From Blastocatellia bacterium (lineage in GTDB: Bacteria > Acidobacteriota > Blastocatellia > HR10 > J050): 45,030 nt of DNA. Positions 9,759 through 18,978 of the stretch are shown one piece after another. Where the stretch lies: contig JALSQX010000044.1 in NCBI GenBank assembly GCA_026985075.1, positions 1 through 45,030 on the forward strand, given 5' to 3'. Every line of letters starts with the position of its first letter. Position 1 is the stretch's first letter. Made by a program: the position numbers and the translations under genes. The notes under the pieces were generated by a model that was given only the letters and a program-made list of their open reading frames with translations, did not search any database and was not told the DNA's origin.

Positions 9759-11150
9759 CTACGTCTTCAATCTCTTCTTCACGACGGCGGGCACGCCCAC
9801 GGCGAGAGCGTGCTCCGGAACGTCTTTGGTCACCACGGCTCCAGCACCGGTCACGGCTCCGCGGCCCACGCGCACCGGCGCCACCAGCATGGTGTCGCTG
9901 CCCAGTTTCACATCATCTTCGATGAACGTGGGATGCTTCCGCTGACCATCGTAATTGCAGGTGATCGTCCCGGCGCCGATATTGACGCGCTCGCCAATGG
10001 TGGCATCGCCGAGATAGGCCAGGTGCATGGCCTTGGTCTTTCGTCCCAACCGGCTCTTCTTCACCTCTACGAAATTCCCCACTCTGGCCTCCGGCGCCAA
10101 TTCCGCCTCCATGCGCAAATGAGCAAACGGCCCGACCACAACGGCATCGCCCAGACGGCTGTTGACGATCACGCACCCATTTTTGACCGTCACGCGATCG
10201 CCGAGCTGCGAGTCCACGATGCGCGACCAGGAGTGAATCTCGCACTCCTCGCCGATGCGGGTGCGCCCTTCGATGATGACCTGCGGATGGATGATCGTGT
10301 CCTGACCGATGCGGGCGTCGGCGCTGATGTACGTGGAATCGGGATCGACGATGGTCACGCCGGAGAGCATCAAGGCCTGCAACACCTGACGCCGCAGCCG
10401 GGCGCCGACGTTGGCCAACTCGACGCGATTATTCACGCCGAGGAACTCATCAGCGCAATCGTGCAGGAATAATCCGATCGGATATCCGCGATGCTGGAGA
10501 ATGGCGAAGACGTCGGGCAGATAATATTCCCCTTGCACATTTTTCGGCGACAGGTGGTCCAGCGCCTCAAGAAGCGGGGGAATCTCGAAGCAATACAGCC
10601 CGGGATTGACTTCCCTGATTCGCCGCTGTTCGGGGCTGGCATCGCGATGCTCGATGATGCGCACGAAGTGACCGGCCTCATCGCGAACGATACGCCCATA
10701 GCCGGTGGGATCGTCCATCATCACCGTCAACATCGAGGCCGCGTAGCCCCCCTCGCGATGCTGACGCACCAGTTTGTCGATCGTCTCGGATCGAATCAAT
10801 GGCGCGTCGCCGTAATAGATGACCACACTGCCGGAAGCCCGAGCCAACGCCTCCCTGGCCACCATGACGGCGTGCCCGGTGCCCCGTTGTTTCGATTGAA
10901 CGATGAATTCCACCTGCGGCGCGGACGCCTCGTCTCCCGCGATGTGAGCGATCTCATCTTCGACCACGGCCCGAACGGCCTCTGCCTGATGACCGATGAC
11001 GATGAACAGTCTCTCCGGCTTCAACGCCCACGCCGTACGAAGACCGTATCCGATCAACGGACGGCCCGCGACTTCGTGCAGCACCTTGGCCCGACGCGAT
11101 TTCATGCGCGTACCGAGCCCGGCGGCGATGATCAGTACATTCAATGACAT
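9759..11150 (-). CDS. glmU: bifunctional GlcNAc-1-phosphate uridyltransferase / GlcN-1-P acetyltransferase
   Basis: A 463-residue GlmU that makes UDP-N-acetylglucosamine for peptidoglycan and lipopolysaccharide. The N-terminal nucleotidyltransferase begins [16 protein letters not shown], with the activating Lys in the following RAKVLHEV. The GTGHAVM motif binds UTP. The C-terminal left-handed beta-helix contains the hexapeptide-type repeats and the [11 protein letters not shown] segment of the acetyltransferase site. ATG 11150 is chosen because GAGGAGGG precedes it directly; an upstream in-frame start adds seven residues. It lies just downstream of yvcK on the same strand, so both act in cell-envelope precursor metabolism. 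Confidence 0.96.
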   Translation of the reverse strand: MSLNVLIIAAGLGTRMKSRRAKVLHEVAGRPLIGYGLRTAWALKPERLFIVIGHQAEAVRAVVEDEIAHIAGDEASAPQVEFIVQSKQRGTGHAVMVAREALARASGSVVIYYGDAPLIRSETIDKLVRQHREGGYAASMLTVMMDDPTGYGRIVRDEAGHFVRIIEHRDASPEQRRIREVNPGLYCFEIPPLLEALDHLSPKNVQGEYYLPDVFAILQHRGYPIGLFLHDCADEFLGVNNRVELANVGARLRRQVLQALMLSGVTIVDPDSTYISADARIGQDTIIHPQVIIEGRTRIGEECEIHSWSRIVDSQLGDRVTVKNGCVIVNSRLGDAVVVGPFAHLRMEAELAPEARVGNFVEVKKSRLGRKTKAMHLAYLGDATIGERVNIGAGTITCNYDGQRKHPTFIEDDVKLGSDTMLVAPVRVGRGAVTGAGAVVTKDVPEHALAVGVPAVVKKRLKT

Positions 11151-11235
11151 ACCCCCTCCTCTCTTTCCCATTCGGAGATCTGGCGAATGGGAACGCGATG
11201 ACTCGAGATAGAGCCGAGTGGGCGCGCAGCCATCC

Positions 11236-12315
11236 TCATCCTCCCTCAGCCGCGACTCCGTGAGCCCGCTCGGTGAGCAATGTGTAGGCCTCGAAGATGG
11301 CGCGGCTCAATCTGGCCGGATGGTGGCGCACGGCGTCCCCTTCCTCGATCAACGGACGCAAGAGCGCGGGCACCGACTGCCGTCGTCGCGGCAAGACGAG
11401 GCGACCCAAGCCCGTGGTCGTTCGGCCTCGTATGGGATTCTCCAGTGCGACCGGAACGGCCCCTTCCGCCAGATACTTCCGCCGCATGGTCTCGGAAATG
11501 GGTTGCGAATTGACCAGGACGAGATCCAATTCCAGCCCCGGACAATAGTCCAGCACCCGCTCGACGTGCGCTTCGACGGTGTAGCCGGTCGTCTCATGAG
11601 GCTGGGTCATGATGTTGCACACGTAGATCTTCTTGGCCGGCGATTGAACGATGGCCTCGGGAATGCCCCGCACCAGGAGATTGGGAATCAGACTGGTGAA
11701 CAGCGATCCGGGACCGATCACGATCACATCGGCCCGGGCGATAGCCTCCAACGTCTCCGGAAGCGGCCGACAATCGGGAGGATCCAATCGCACGGCGCGG
11801 ATGGGGCGCGGCGCCTTGGTGATCCTGGTCTCGCCACGGACGATCGTCCCATCATCGAGTTCGGCTTCCAGGCGGACGTTGGTCATCGTGGACGGGAAGA
11901 TGCGCCCCTTGATGGCCAGCACTTCGCTGGACAAGCGGATCGCCTCCAAAAAATCCCCGGTGACGCCGGTCAGGGCCGTCAAGAAGAGATTGCCGAAACT
12001 GTGTCCGCCGAGCTCTCCCCGACCGCGAAACCGATAGCGGAACAGCTGCGTCAGCAATTGCTCGTCCTCGGCCAGCGCCACCAGGCAATTGCGAATATCG
12101 CCCGGGGGAAGAATCTGAAACTCATCGCGCAACCGCCCCGAACTTCCACCATCATCGGTGACCGTCACCAGAGCGGTCAGCTCGCTCAGACCGTACTCCA
12201 TGGAGGCTCTTCGGCCCTCGACGTCGGTCACTCCGACGTAGTGCTTCAGCCCGCTTAACAGTGTAGAGAGCCCTGTACCCCCTCCCGTGGCGACCAGGTT
12301 TAACAGCCGCATCAT
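11236..12315 (-). CDS. YvcK/CofD-like protein (gluconeogenesis factor family)
   Basis: A 359-residue member of the CofD-related YvcK/YbhK family. It shows [16 protein letters not shown] at the N-terminus, [16 protein letters not shown] (about 52-67) and the [11 protein letters not shown] continuation, all signatures of the family. YvcK proteins bind UDP-sugars and influence carbon flow toward cell-wall precursors in Bacillus and mycobacteria; this is family knowledge, not visible here. The position directly upstream of glmU (about 85 bases), whose product is UDP-GlcNAc, fits that role. Two adjacent ATG codons could start the protein. Confidence 0.92.
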   Translation of the reverse strand: MMRLLNLVATGGGTGLSTLLSGLKHYVGVTDVEGRRASMEYGLSELTALVTVTDDGGSSGRLRDEFQILPPGDIRNCLVALAEDEQLLTQLFRYRFRGRGELGGHSFGNLFLTALTGVTGDFLEAIRLSSEVLAIKGRIFPSTMTNVRLEAELDDGTIVRGETRITKAPRPIRAVRLDPPDCRPLPETLEAIARADVIVIGPGSLFTSLIPNLLVRGIPEAIVQSPAKKIYVCNIMTQPHETTGYTVEAHVERVLDYCPGLELDLVLVNSQPISETMRRKYLAEGAVPVALENPIRGRTTTGLGRLVLPRRRQSVPALLRPLIEEGDAVRHHPARLSRAIFEAYTLLTERAHGVAAEGG

Positions 12316-12364
12316 GATCTCATAAGCTTATTACATCTCGATGGATTCCTCAAGCAAGCGGGCC

Positions 12365-13303
12365 TCACGATTCCGTCCCGGGAGGGAGAGGCGGTGACTC
12401 CTCGACCACTTCCCACCCTACTAACTGCTGGAACTCCGGATGCGTGTAGAGATTGACGAAATCGGCATCGCGCCGGGCATGAATGCGGAGCACCTCGCGC
12501 CGCTTGACTGCCTCTTTGAGCTCTTCTAACGCCCGTTCGATTTGACCGAGCCGAGCGTGCGCGGCGGCCAGCGAGTACAGGATGTGGGGCGCTTCCGGCT
12601 CTCGCTTGAGGGCCTTCTGGAAATAGGTGATCGCCTCGCGGAGGCGTCCATAATTGAGTTCAACGATCCCCCGATCGTAGAGGGCCTCGGCATCACGAGG
12701 TGTGGCCGGTGGGCGACTCAACTGCTGCTCGCAAATGGCCAGATAACTCCGCGCGCGGACGACCATCTCCGCCTCGTGAGGATATCGCTCGATGAATTGG
12801 GTGAAGGCGCGTTGGGCGTTCTCGAACTTATGGCGATGGAAAAGGTTCACGGCGCGCTCGAACGCCTTCATCGCCGGCGATGGCGGCGGGGCGACTGGCG
12901 CTGCTTTCCTCTCGACCTTCCTGGGACGTCGGGGAGCGACCGTGGTCTTCTTCTTGACTTTGACCCTGGCGCGTTGGGCTTTTTTCGCCGCCGCTTTCTT
13001 CTTGACCGTCTTCTTCTTGACCGCCTTCTTCTTGACCGCTTTCTTCTTGATCGTCTTCTTCCGGACGCCCTTCCTAGCCGCTTTCTTCTTGACCGCTTTC
13101 TTCTTGACCGTCTTCTTCCGGGCGGCGGCCTTCTTCCCCTTCACTTTCTTGACCGCCGATGGCGTGCGCGTCTTGGAGGAGACCCGGGCGGCAGACAGAA
13201 CTGGCTTGGTCTTCTTCTTATCGAGCGTTCTCGCCGAAGAAGAGACTTTCCGTTTGGATGTGGTTTTGGCTTTGCTCTTGGTGGACCGAGTCTTTTTCGT
13301 CAC
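12365..13303 (-). CDS. histone H1-like Lys/Ala-rich N-terminus fused to TPR repeats
   Basis: A 312-residue two-part protein. Residues 1 to about 130 are extremely basic: roughly forty residues of KKKAVKKK / KKTVKKK type repeats, similar to the C-terminal tail of eukaryotic H1 and bacterial H1-like proteins. Residues 145-285 hold about three tetratricopeptide repeats (for example AEALYDRGIVELNYGRLREA and ILYSLAAAHARLGQIERALE). The basic part should bind nucleic acids, the TPR part other proteins; the combination is unusual and its role unknown. The DNA of the basic part is nearly a tandem repeat, so replication slippage could change its length. It has its own promoter upstream. Confidence 0.82.
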   Translation of the reverse strand: MTKKTRSTKSKAKTTSKRKVSSSARTLDKKKTKPVLSAARVSSKTRTPSAVKKVKGKKAAARKKTVKKKAVKKKAARKGVRKKTIKKKAVKKKAVKKKTVKKKAAAKKAQRARVKVKKKTTVAPRRPRKVERKAAPVAPPPSPAMKAFERAVNLFHRHKFENAQRAFTQFIERYPHEAEMVVRARSYLAICEQQLSRPPATPRDAEALYDRGIVELNYGRLREAITYFQKALKREPEAPHILYSLAAAHARLGQIERALEELKEAVKRREVLRIHARRDADFVNLYTHPEFQQLVGWEVVEESPPLPPGTES

Positions 13304-13391
13304 CGGTTATCGTTCTCCGGCCAAACATCTTCCCGTTGTCTACCTCGGAGCCACAACTGTAACCTCTTGTGAGACTTGTAGCTAGCCTCAC

Positions 13392-13421
13392 TTTATACCA
13401 GAAGATTCCAAGCGACGTCAA
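13392..13421 (-). promoter_or_regulatory. sigma70-type promoter of the H1-like/TPR gene
   Basis: Read on the minus strand: TTGACG (13421-13416) and TATAAA (13397-13392) with an 18-base spacer. The site lies about 90 bases upstream of the start at 13303. Confidence 0.6.
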
Positions 13422-13561
13422 GTCTGGTCGGACGGCGGTGACGATTTTTTACGAAAAACGGGGGGATTAGTTGACGGTGAATTCACTAATACATTGAAAA
13501 CAGGCTACTTATTGAAGCAGGCGGCCATCCCCTCATCAGACGGCCGGGCGTCGCGTTTCGG

Positions 13562-13762
13562 CTACTGAACTTCGACCTTCTCGATGGGTTTTTCCGGTTC
13601 CCGGGCCAGAAGCTCATCGATCACCTGAATACCCGCGTCGAGTGTGGCGCGGGCCGCCAGAAGCATCTCTTTGTCCGCTCGCAACAGATGATCGATGGTG
13701 GCGCGAGGGACGCCCGCTTCTTCGCAGCAACGGATCACCCGTCGACCGAATTCCTTGAGCAT
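13562..13762 (-). CDS. small helical hypothetical protein
   Basis: A 66-residue protein (MLKEFGRRVIRCCEEAGVP…) predicted to be almost wholly alpha-helical, ending in a charged EKPIEKVEVQ tail. GGAGGAGG about ten bases upstream supports ATG 13762; an in-frame ATG at 13783 would contain the ribosome binding site inside the gene. No family is recognised. It stands alone between the H1-like gene promoter region and the M16 pair. Confidence 0.6.
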   Translation of the reverse strand: MLKEFGRRVIRCCEEAGVPRATIDHLLRADKEMLLAARATLDAGIQVIDELLAREPEKPIEKVEVQ

Positions 13763-13872
13763 GATGTCTATGCCTCCTCCCATGAGTACTGATCACCGGT
13801 CTTGATTTCAATTCTCCATTATAAATCCGGGGGGGATTGGATTTCAATCGCCCCGGACCGATTCCCTCCCTC

Positions 13873-15579
13873 TCATTGAAAGACCCGCTCCACGGGCACA
13901 ATTTCGATGTCCTCGGGTCGCAGGTCCAAGTGGAAGCGAGCGATGATCTCATCTTCCTGGAGGATCTCCTTGGGCTTGGGCGCCGGGTAGTGAATGGGCG
14001 ACGGCCGATTACTCGCCACGGCGTCTCGAAACTCTCGAGCGTCTCTGGTCACCACCACGATCTTTATGTTCTTGTACTGGAGGTACTTTTTGATCACCCG
14101 ATTGACATCCTCGAGAGTGAGTCTGGCCAACGCTCGTCGCACATACTGGGTGAACTCGCCGATACCATAATATCGGCTGTCCAGCGCGTAACCCAACCGA
14201 CGATCCTGCGTGCGGACCATCAAGTTGACGAACTTGGACAGATACTGACGAGTGGCCTCGAAGTCCTCGCGCGTCATCCCGCGATCGACCAGCTTCTTCA
14301 ACTCGTAGAGCGCAATCCGCAGGGCGAAGTGAGCGTTCTGAGGCTCGACCGGTCGAATCCACACCTGGAAGATCTGCTGCTGACGGGCGAGATTGGGATC
14401 GGGATAGAACTGAAACATGCCTCGAGGGAAATACTCGATATAGGCATAGTCGCCATAATTGAGCCCGCGGATCTCGCGCATGCGCTGGAAGAGGTAGCTG
14501 TTACTGGAACGATGCTCGCCGAAGTAGGATCGCACCAACCACAGCGCCGGCCAATCGGGGTGAGCGCGATTGACCGGGATGGGAAATCCGAATGAGATGG
14601 CTGTGGCTCGCGTCTCTTTTTGAATGATGCGCATTTTGAGGCCGCGAATGGGCGGGGGCGGCGGCAGCTTCAGCGTCGCCGGCGCGCCCGGCGGGAGACG
14701 GCGGAAATCGGCCACTACCCGTTCGGGGAAATTGGGCGGATATCCCCCGGCCAGCCCGATGACCAGATTGGCCTGGGTATAATGCTGGCGATAGAAAGCT
14801 TTGACGTCGGCCAGCGTCAATTTCTCCAACGCCTCCACTCTCCCCCGATTGTGATGTCCGTAAGGGTGACCTTCATAGATGAAGTTGTAGAGCTCTTCTT
14901 TGCCCAACTCTTCGTCATTGCTGCTGCGGAGATTCACTTTGAGAAAGTTTATCGCTTCGGTCTTCAGTCGCGTGAAATCATCTTCCCGCCAGCCGGGATC
15001 AAGGAGCATGTCAGCGATGATTCGGTAGTACGTCTCCAGGTTGTCCCGGTGCGTCGTCCCATAAAAAACGGTCATCTCTTTGTCCACCTGGGCGGTGAAC
15101 GAGGTGGCCAGAGGATACATCGCCTGCACGATCTGCTCGTAAGTCATCTGGCGGCTGCCGCCCTGACTGAGCATCGCCGCGGTGAGCGCCGCCACTCCTT
15201 CTTTCCCCGGGGGATCGCTGGCTGCACCGACATTGAACAAGATGCGAAAACTCACCAGCGGCGACTTACGAGGTAACAGCACCGTCGAGATCTTCGCTCT
15301 CCGGCCGGCATCCTGATAGAGCGAGGAGGGCTCTCGTGCTCTTCCCAGCGCGGAGTCGCCTTCGAGCGATCGTTCGCCATCTCCGCGCGCCATCGAGAGC
15401 GCCGTGACGTGCTCTCCAGGCTCACTCCCGGCAGCGGGCGCACGCCCACGAATGACTCTCTCACCGTCCCTCGCCTTCGCTCTGCCCGCCGCCCAGCAAT
15501 GACTTCCATAGACCAACGCGCCTCCAGCGACTATGATGATCATACCGACAATGAGCCACAGGCCTTTATTACGTCTCAT
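13873..15579 (-). CDS. M16-family peptidase-like protein, non-catalytic partner
   Basis: A 568-residue membrane-anchored or exported protein with an N-terminal hydrophobic segment (LWLIVGMIIIVAGGALVYGS) and two M16 (pitrilysin/insulinase) modules. The inverted zinc motif HxxEH expected in the first module is missing: the equivalent segment reads GKEGVAALTAAMLSQGG. This is the usual sign of the non-catalytic subunit in two-component M16 proteases. It directly follows the catalytic M16 gene, with the upstream stop about two dozen bases away. GGAGAG upstream supports ATG 15579; a GTG at 15606 overlaps the preceding stop. The pair should form a periplasmic or envelope heteromeric peptidase (inference from the family). 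Confidence 0.88.
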   Translation of the reverse strand: MRRNKGLWLIVGMIIIVAGGALVYGSHCWAAGRAKARDGERVIRGRAPAAGSEPGEHVTALSMARGDGERSLEGDSALGRAREPSSLYQDAGRRAKISTVLLPRKSPLVSFRILFNVGAASDPPGKEGVAALTAAMLSQGGSRQMTYEQIVQAMYPLATSFTAQVDKEMTVFYGTTHRDNLETYYRIIADMLLDPGWREDDFTRLKTEAINFLKVNLRSSNDEELGKEELYNFIYEGHPYGHHNRGRVEALEKLTLADVKAFYRQHYTQANLVIGLAGGYPPNFPERVVADFRRLPPGAPATLKLPPPPPIRGLKMRIIQKETRATAISFGFPIPVNRAHPDWPALWLVRSYFGEHRSSNSYLFQRMREIRGLNYGDYAYIEYFPRGMFQFYPDPNLARQQQIFQVWIRPVEPQNAHFALRIALYELKKLVDRGMTREDFEATRQYLSKFVNLMVRTQDRRLGYALDSRYYGIGEFTQYVRRALARLTLEDVNRVIKKYLQYKNIKIVVVTRDAREFRDAVASNRPSPIHYPAPKPKEILQEDEIIARFHLDLRPEDIEIVPVERVFQ

Positions 15580-15602
15580 AGGTATGCTCTCTCCACTGGC
15601 GA

Positions 15603-16934
15603 TCACCGCTTCGGTGTCAGCGTGACGATCGTTCGGTGCGCCGCCACAAAATATTTTCTCGCCATGGCCCGCACGTCCTCGACGGTGATGGCATCGTACA
15701 GGCGGTAGAGTTTATTGATCGTCTCCGGCGTTCGACGGAGCGCCACATAATGAGCCAGCGTATCGGCGATGGATTGAGGATCGTCCAGACTGAGCGCGAA
15801 GCTGTATCGGAGATGGGATTTCACCGCCTCTAGCCGCTCTCGGGAGACCGGCTTCGTCTTGAGTGAAGCGAATGTCTGCAGGATCTGTTCCTTAACGTAG
15901 TCGATGTCTTTCTCGTCCTTGACGCGCGCCGCCACGATGAGCAAATAAGGATCGCGATGATCGGAGAATAGTGGGAACAGTTGATCCACTTTCTGCTCCT
16001 TGATGACCAGCCGCCGATAGAGCTCCGAGCTGGGAGAGAAGGCCAGATTGGCGATGATATCCATCGTGGGCATATCCTTGGCCTCGTCCGAGTAGGCCGG
16101 TCCCTTATAGGCGATCATGATCCACGGGAGCGTGGGCATCGGCCAATCGATGTGGGCGCTCCTGGGCTCGGTTTGCTCCGGCTCGGCGGGAATATCGGGC
16201 ACATAGCCTCCCCGCGGCCAATTCCCCCAGTACTTCTTCACCAGCGACACCACCCGCTCGCGCGTAACATCGCCGACCACGATGATGGTGGCGTACTCCG
16301 GTCGATAATACCGCCGGAAGAACGTCCGACTGTACTCATACTGATTGGGCATATCCTCGATGTCGCGCAAGAACCCCATGGTCGTATGCTTATAGGTGTG
16401 CCGGGTGAATGCCGTATCCCGGAGCACCTCCAGCATCTTTCGCAGAGGGTTGGCGCTGTTTTTGTTGTATTCGCCGAGCACGGCTTTGGCTTCCGTCTTG
16501 AAATCCTCCACCGAATAGGTGAGGTTTTGGAATCGGTCCGCCTCCACCATGAGCAACGTCTCCAGATCCTCAGCCGAGAAGGTCGAATGATAGACGGTCA
16601 GATCATCCGACGTGTAGGCGTTGCTATCCACGCCCGCGCGCTTGAGGATCTGCTGATATTTTTCCGCGGGGAATTTCTCGGTTCCGCGGAACATCATATG
16701 CTCGAAGAAATGCGCGAATCCCGATTTCCCCGGCTCCACCTCATTCCGCGAGCCCACTTGCATGACCACCTGCAGCGCGACGATGTTCGGGTGATCGGTG
16801 GGGACGGTGATCACCCGCAGTCCGTTGGGGAAATCATCGATGAAGTACGTGTAGGGGAACACATCCTCAGCGCCGTGAGCGAAACCGGCGATGAGCAAGC
16901 AAAACAGCGTGCCGATGAGGGTGAACATTTTCAT
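15603..16934 (-). CDS. M16-family zinc peptidase, catalytic subunit
   Basis: A 443-residue exported peptidase. The signal peptide MKMFTLIGTLFCLLIAGFAH is followed by the M16 N-terminal module. The inverted zinc motif HFFEH is at residues 75-79, in the context SGFAHFFEHMMFRGT, and the third ligand region is EAKAVLGEY. A second, inactive M16 module follows, as usual. ATG 16934 fits GAGGTGAGAG upstream and gives a clean signal peptide; an in-frame upstream start at 16976 would hide it. It is the first gene of a two-gene operon with the non-catalytic partner. Confidence 0.93.
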   Translation of the reverse strand: MKMFTLIGTLFCLLIAGFAHGAEDVFPYTYFIDDFPNGLRVITVPTDHPNIVALQVVMQVGSRNEVEPGKSGFAHFFEHMMFRGTEKFPAEKYQQILKRAGVDSNAYTSDDLTVYHSTFSAEDLETLLMVEADRFQNLTYSVEDFKTEAKAVLGEYNKNSANPLRKMLEVLRDTAFTRHTYKHTTMGFLRDIEDMPNQYEYSRTFFRRYYRPEYATIIVVGDVTRERVVSLVKKYWGNWPRGGYVPDIPAEPEQTEPRSAHIDWPMPTLPWIMIAYKGPAYSDEAKDMPTMDIIANLAFSPSSELYRRLVIKEQKVDQLFPLFSDHRDPYLLIVAARVKDEKDIDYVKEQILQTFASLKTKPVSRERLEAVKSHLRYSFALSLDDPQSIADTLAHYVALRRTPETINKLYRLYDAITVEDVRAMARKYFVAAHRTIVTLTPKR

Positions 16935-17177
16935 AAGCTCTCTCACCTCGCCTCCAGGGAAGAGATTGTGAGCCAAAGGTTCGGATTTGGCAAGATCGGT
17001 ACGGCGTGCGCTGACTGGGGATCAGTCACTCTGAAGAGCGGCGCGCTTCCGGTAATGTGCGACCAAACTGACTCCTCCCCGCCGCCAAGCGACGGGGCTT
17101 CCCAGAGGAATGACTTCTTGGTCACAACGAGTTCCAAGCGTGACGACTCCCCGCTGACCAGCAGCGGGGCTTCTGTC

Positions 17178-17285
17178 AGACTCGTCCCCAGGATATGTGC
17201 GCATTGAAGAACAGCGAGGGCGGATTCTATTTGACGCTCATTCGCCCCGCCAGACTCGTCCCCAGGATATGTGCGCATTGAAGAA
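17178..17285. repeat. 35-nt direct repeat pair enclosing a 38-nt unique insert
   Basis: 17178-17212 and 17251-17285 are identical (CAGACTCGTCCCCAGG… to …GCGCATTGAAGAA). Sequence diverges immediately outside both copies. The period is 73, the same as the large CRISPR array. The 38-nt insert has a stop-free plus-strand frame (GGFYLTLIRP). Confidence 0.8.
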
Positions 17286-17335
17286 GGGAATGTCCCCTCC
17301 CCACGAATCGGCAGCGGAATTTCTCCAAAACTCGC

Positions 17336-17445
17336 CTCCGGAGAACAAGGCGTTCGTGCGCTCGTCGTGCCCCCTCACCCCGCATTGGGGTGGTCGAGAT
17401 TGCGGTTACTCTGGAGAACAAGGCGTTCGTGCGTTTGCTGTGCCC
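17336..17445. repeat. ~37-nt imperfect direct repeat pair enclosing a 36-nt insert
   Basis: Copies at 17336-17372 and 17409-17445 share GGAGAACAAGGCGTTCGTGC exactly and differ at a few flanking bases. The period is 73. It is unrelated in sequence to the neighbouring pair at 17178. Confidence 0.75.
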
Positions 17446-17673
17446 ACCCCTCACTTCCTTCAGGCCCCGGAGCTTGGCTCCGGGGTCCGGTGACGCTGGT
17501 CAGCTAGTCCATGCCACGCCCACCTCACCCCCGGAAAGCCCGGAGCCTGGCTCCGGGGATCGTTACGCTCCCCGCTAATCCATGAAGCCAAGGCCGTCAT
17601 CCCCCCTAGCTTCCAGGTACTGCACATTCGGTGCCAGAACATTTCTGATTCACCTCACCACTCTGACGCTGGC

Positions 17674-17702
17674 TTGACCTCGATGGTAAGTTCCCTCATA
17701 CT
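17674..17702 (+). promoter_or_regulatory. sigma70-type promoter of the lipoprotein gene
   Basis: TTGACC (17674-17679) and CATACT (17697-17702) with a 17-base spacer, about 28 bases upstream of ATG 17731 with its GGGAGGT. Confidence 0.55.
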
Positions 17703-17730
17703 TTACTCGTCTGTTCAGGGAGGTAATGCG

Positions 17731-18867
17731 ATGAGGCAGCGGCTCCACATCTTGACCGTCATCATCCTTCTCGGCGTGTATGTCCTCAATGGTTGCCGTT
17801 CATCCGGGCCCACGGGATCGGCAGCCCCATCCAAAGGAGCGAAAGCGACCACGGTCAAAGTCGCGCACCCGGAACTCTTCCCCGAAGATGACGGTTATGC
17901 CTGCGCTCTCTTCTATGGCGCTGAGATCCTGGGAAGCCTCGACGATTGCGGCTGTCCACGACATCCCGAAGGCGGACTGATCTGGCGCATGGGATACGCG
18001 CGCACATTTGCCCAGCTCTCGCCGGACGTGCCCATCCTCCAGGTCGATCTCGGGTATTTCTTCTCCGATCGCCGGGATCGGCAGGGACGACTCTACCCCT
18101 ACGTGGAGAAAGGCAACGAATGGGTGCTCAGGGCCTATGGTGAGATGAACTTCACCGTGGCCAATCTGACCGCTCACGATCTCCCATACGCCGAACGCTT
18201 ATTGGAGCGGAAAACCTATGAGAAGGCCGAGAAAGAGATGCCCATGCTCACCCGCCTCATCTCGGCGAATGTGCGTGCTCGCCGCCGGGATTATGTCTCT
18301 CCACCGCCATTTCTCATTCATCACGTCATTGGCCGGCGATTGCCGAATGGAGCGACGTTGCGCATCGGATTCGTCGGCCTCACCGAGCCGCCCGAGACGA
18401 GCGTTTCGACGGCGTTCACCATCGGCGATCCGCTGACGGCGGCGCGACGCGTCATTCCCAAGCTCCGTTCGCAATGCGACGTGCTGGTCGTTCTGGCGTA
18501 CCTCCCTCCGACCACTGTCGAGCAACTCGCCCGGGACATCCCCGGCATCGACCTCATCCTCGATGCCTATAAGTTCCGCAAAGCGCGGGATGCCGTCCGC
18601 ATCAACCAGACGACCATCGCCTATGCTCGTTACCAGACGCGCTCGCTCGGCGAAGTGCTCATCTACGTCGATGAACGCGGTCGCCTGGCCGATCTGCGCA
18701 CACGAATGGTGCGGTTGGATGAAGCGGTGCCCTGGGATAAGGAAGCAGAGAAGCTGGTCGATACCGCTGTGGAGGAGATCGATCTGGTCAAGGAGGAATA
18801 CATTCGCAAACATCGGGGCCCTCAGGCCGAAGAGACATCGCCGTTGACGCCGACGCCCTGGAAGTGA
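17731..18867 (+). CDS. lipoprotein with metallophosphatase (5'-nucleotidase/UshA-like) fold
   Basis: A 378-residue lipoprotein: the signal MRQRLHILTVIILLGVYVLN ends at a lipobox with Cys22. The body follows the layout of UshA-like calcineurin phosphoesterases: DDCGCPRHPEGGLIWRMGYA (the GG-R segment), VDLGYFFS, LTAHDLPYAE, LVVLAYLP and DLILDAYKF. In active members these positions carry metal ligands (GD, GNHE/D, HxG, GGHTH); here most are replaced, so catalysis may be lost or different. The CGC motif is typical of a sub-branch of these proteins. ATG 17731 is chosen for GGGAGGT upstream and the signal peptide. It is followed by the MauE/thioredoxin gene, so a link to periplasmic redox or methyl/sulfur chemistry is possible but unproven. 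Confidence 0.72.
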   Translation: MRQRLHILTVIILLGVYVLNGCRSSGPTGSAAPSKGAKATTVKVAHPELFPEDDGYACALFYGAEILGSLDDCGCPRHPEGGLIWRMGYARTFAQLSPDVPILQVDLGYFFSDRRDRQGRLYPYVEKGNEWVLRAYGEMNFTVANLTAHDLPYAERLLERKTYEKAEKEMPMLTRLISANVRARRRDYVSPPPFLIHHVIGRRLPNGATLRIGFVGLTEPPETSVSTAFTIGDPLTAARRVIPKLRSQCDVLVVLAYLPPTTVEQLARDIPGIDLILDAYKFRKARDAVRINQTTIAYARYQTRSLGEVLIYVDERGRLADLRTRMVRLDEAVPWDKEAEKLVDTAVEEIDLVKEEYIRKHRGPQAEETSPLTPTPWK

Positions 18868-18978
18868 TGTGGCGTTGGAGAATGGCGGAGACCGGATGAG
18901 TGCCCGGATGTTCCTTCCGATCGGCATTCACCGGTCGATGGACATCATCGCGGCTCGATTGGAGGAGGAGCGAAACGT

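Larger units (their letters stand above)
16935..17673. other. repeat-rich intergenic region with hairpins and two spaced repeat pairs
   Basis: No gene is supported. The region holds palindromes of the CCCCGC…GCGGGG and CCCCGGAG…CTCCGGGG types (about 17079-17102, 17152-17173, 17464-17485, 17538-17575) and two unrelated direct-repeat pairs listed separately. The same palindrome types recur at 22.0-22.6 kb and 36.3 kb. Confidence 0.7.
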
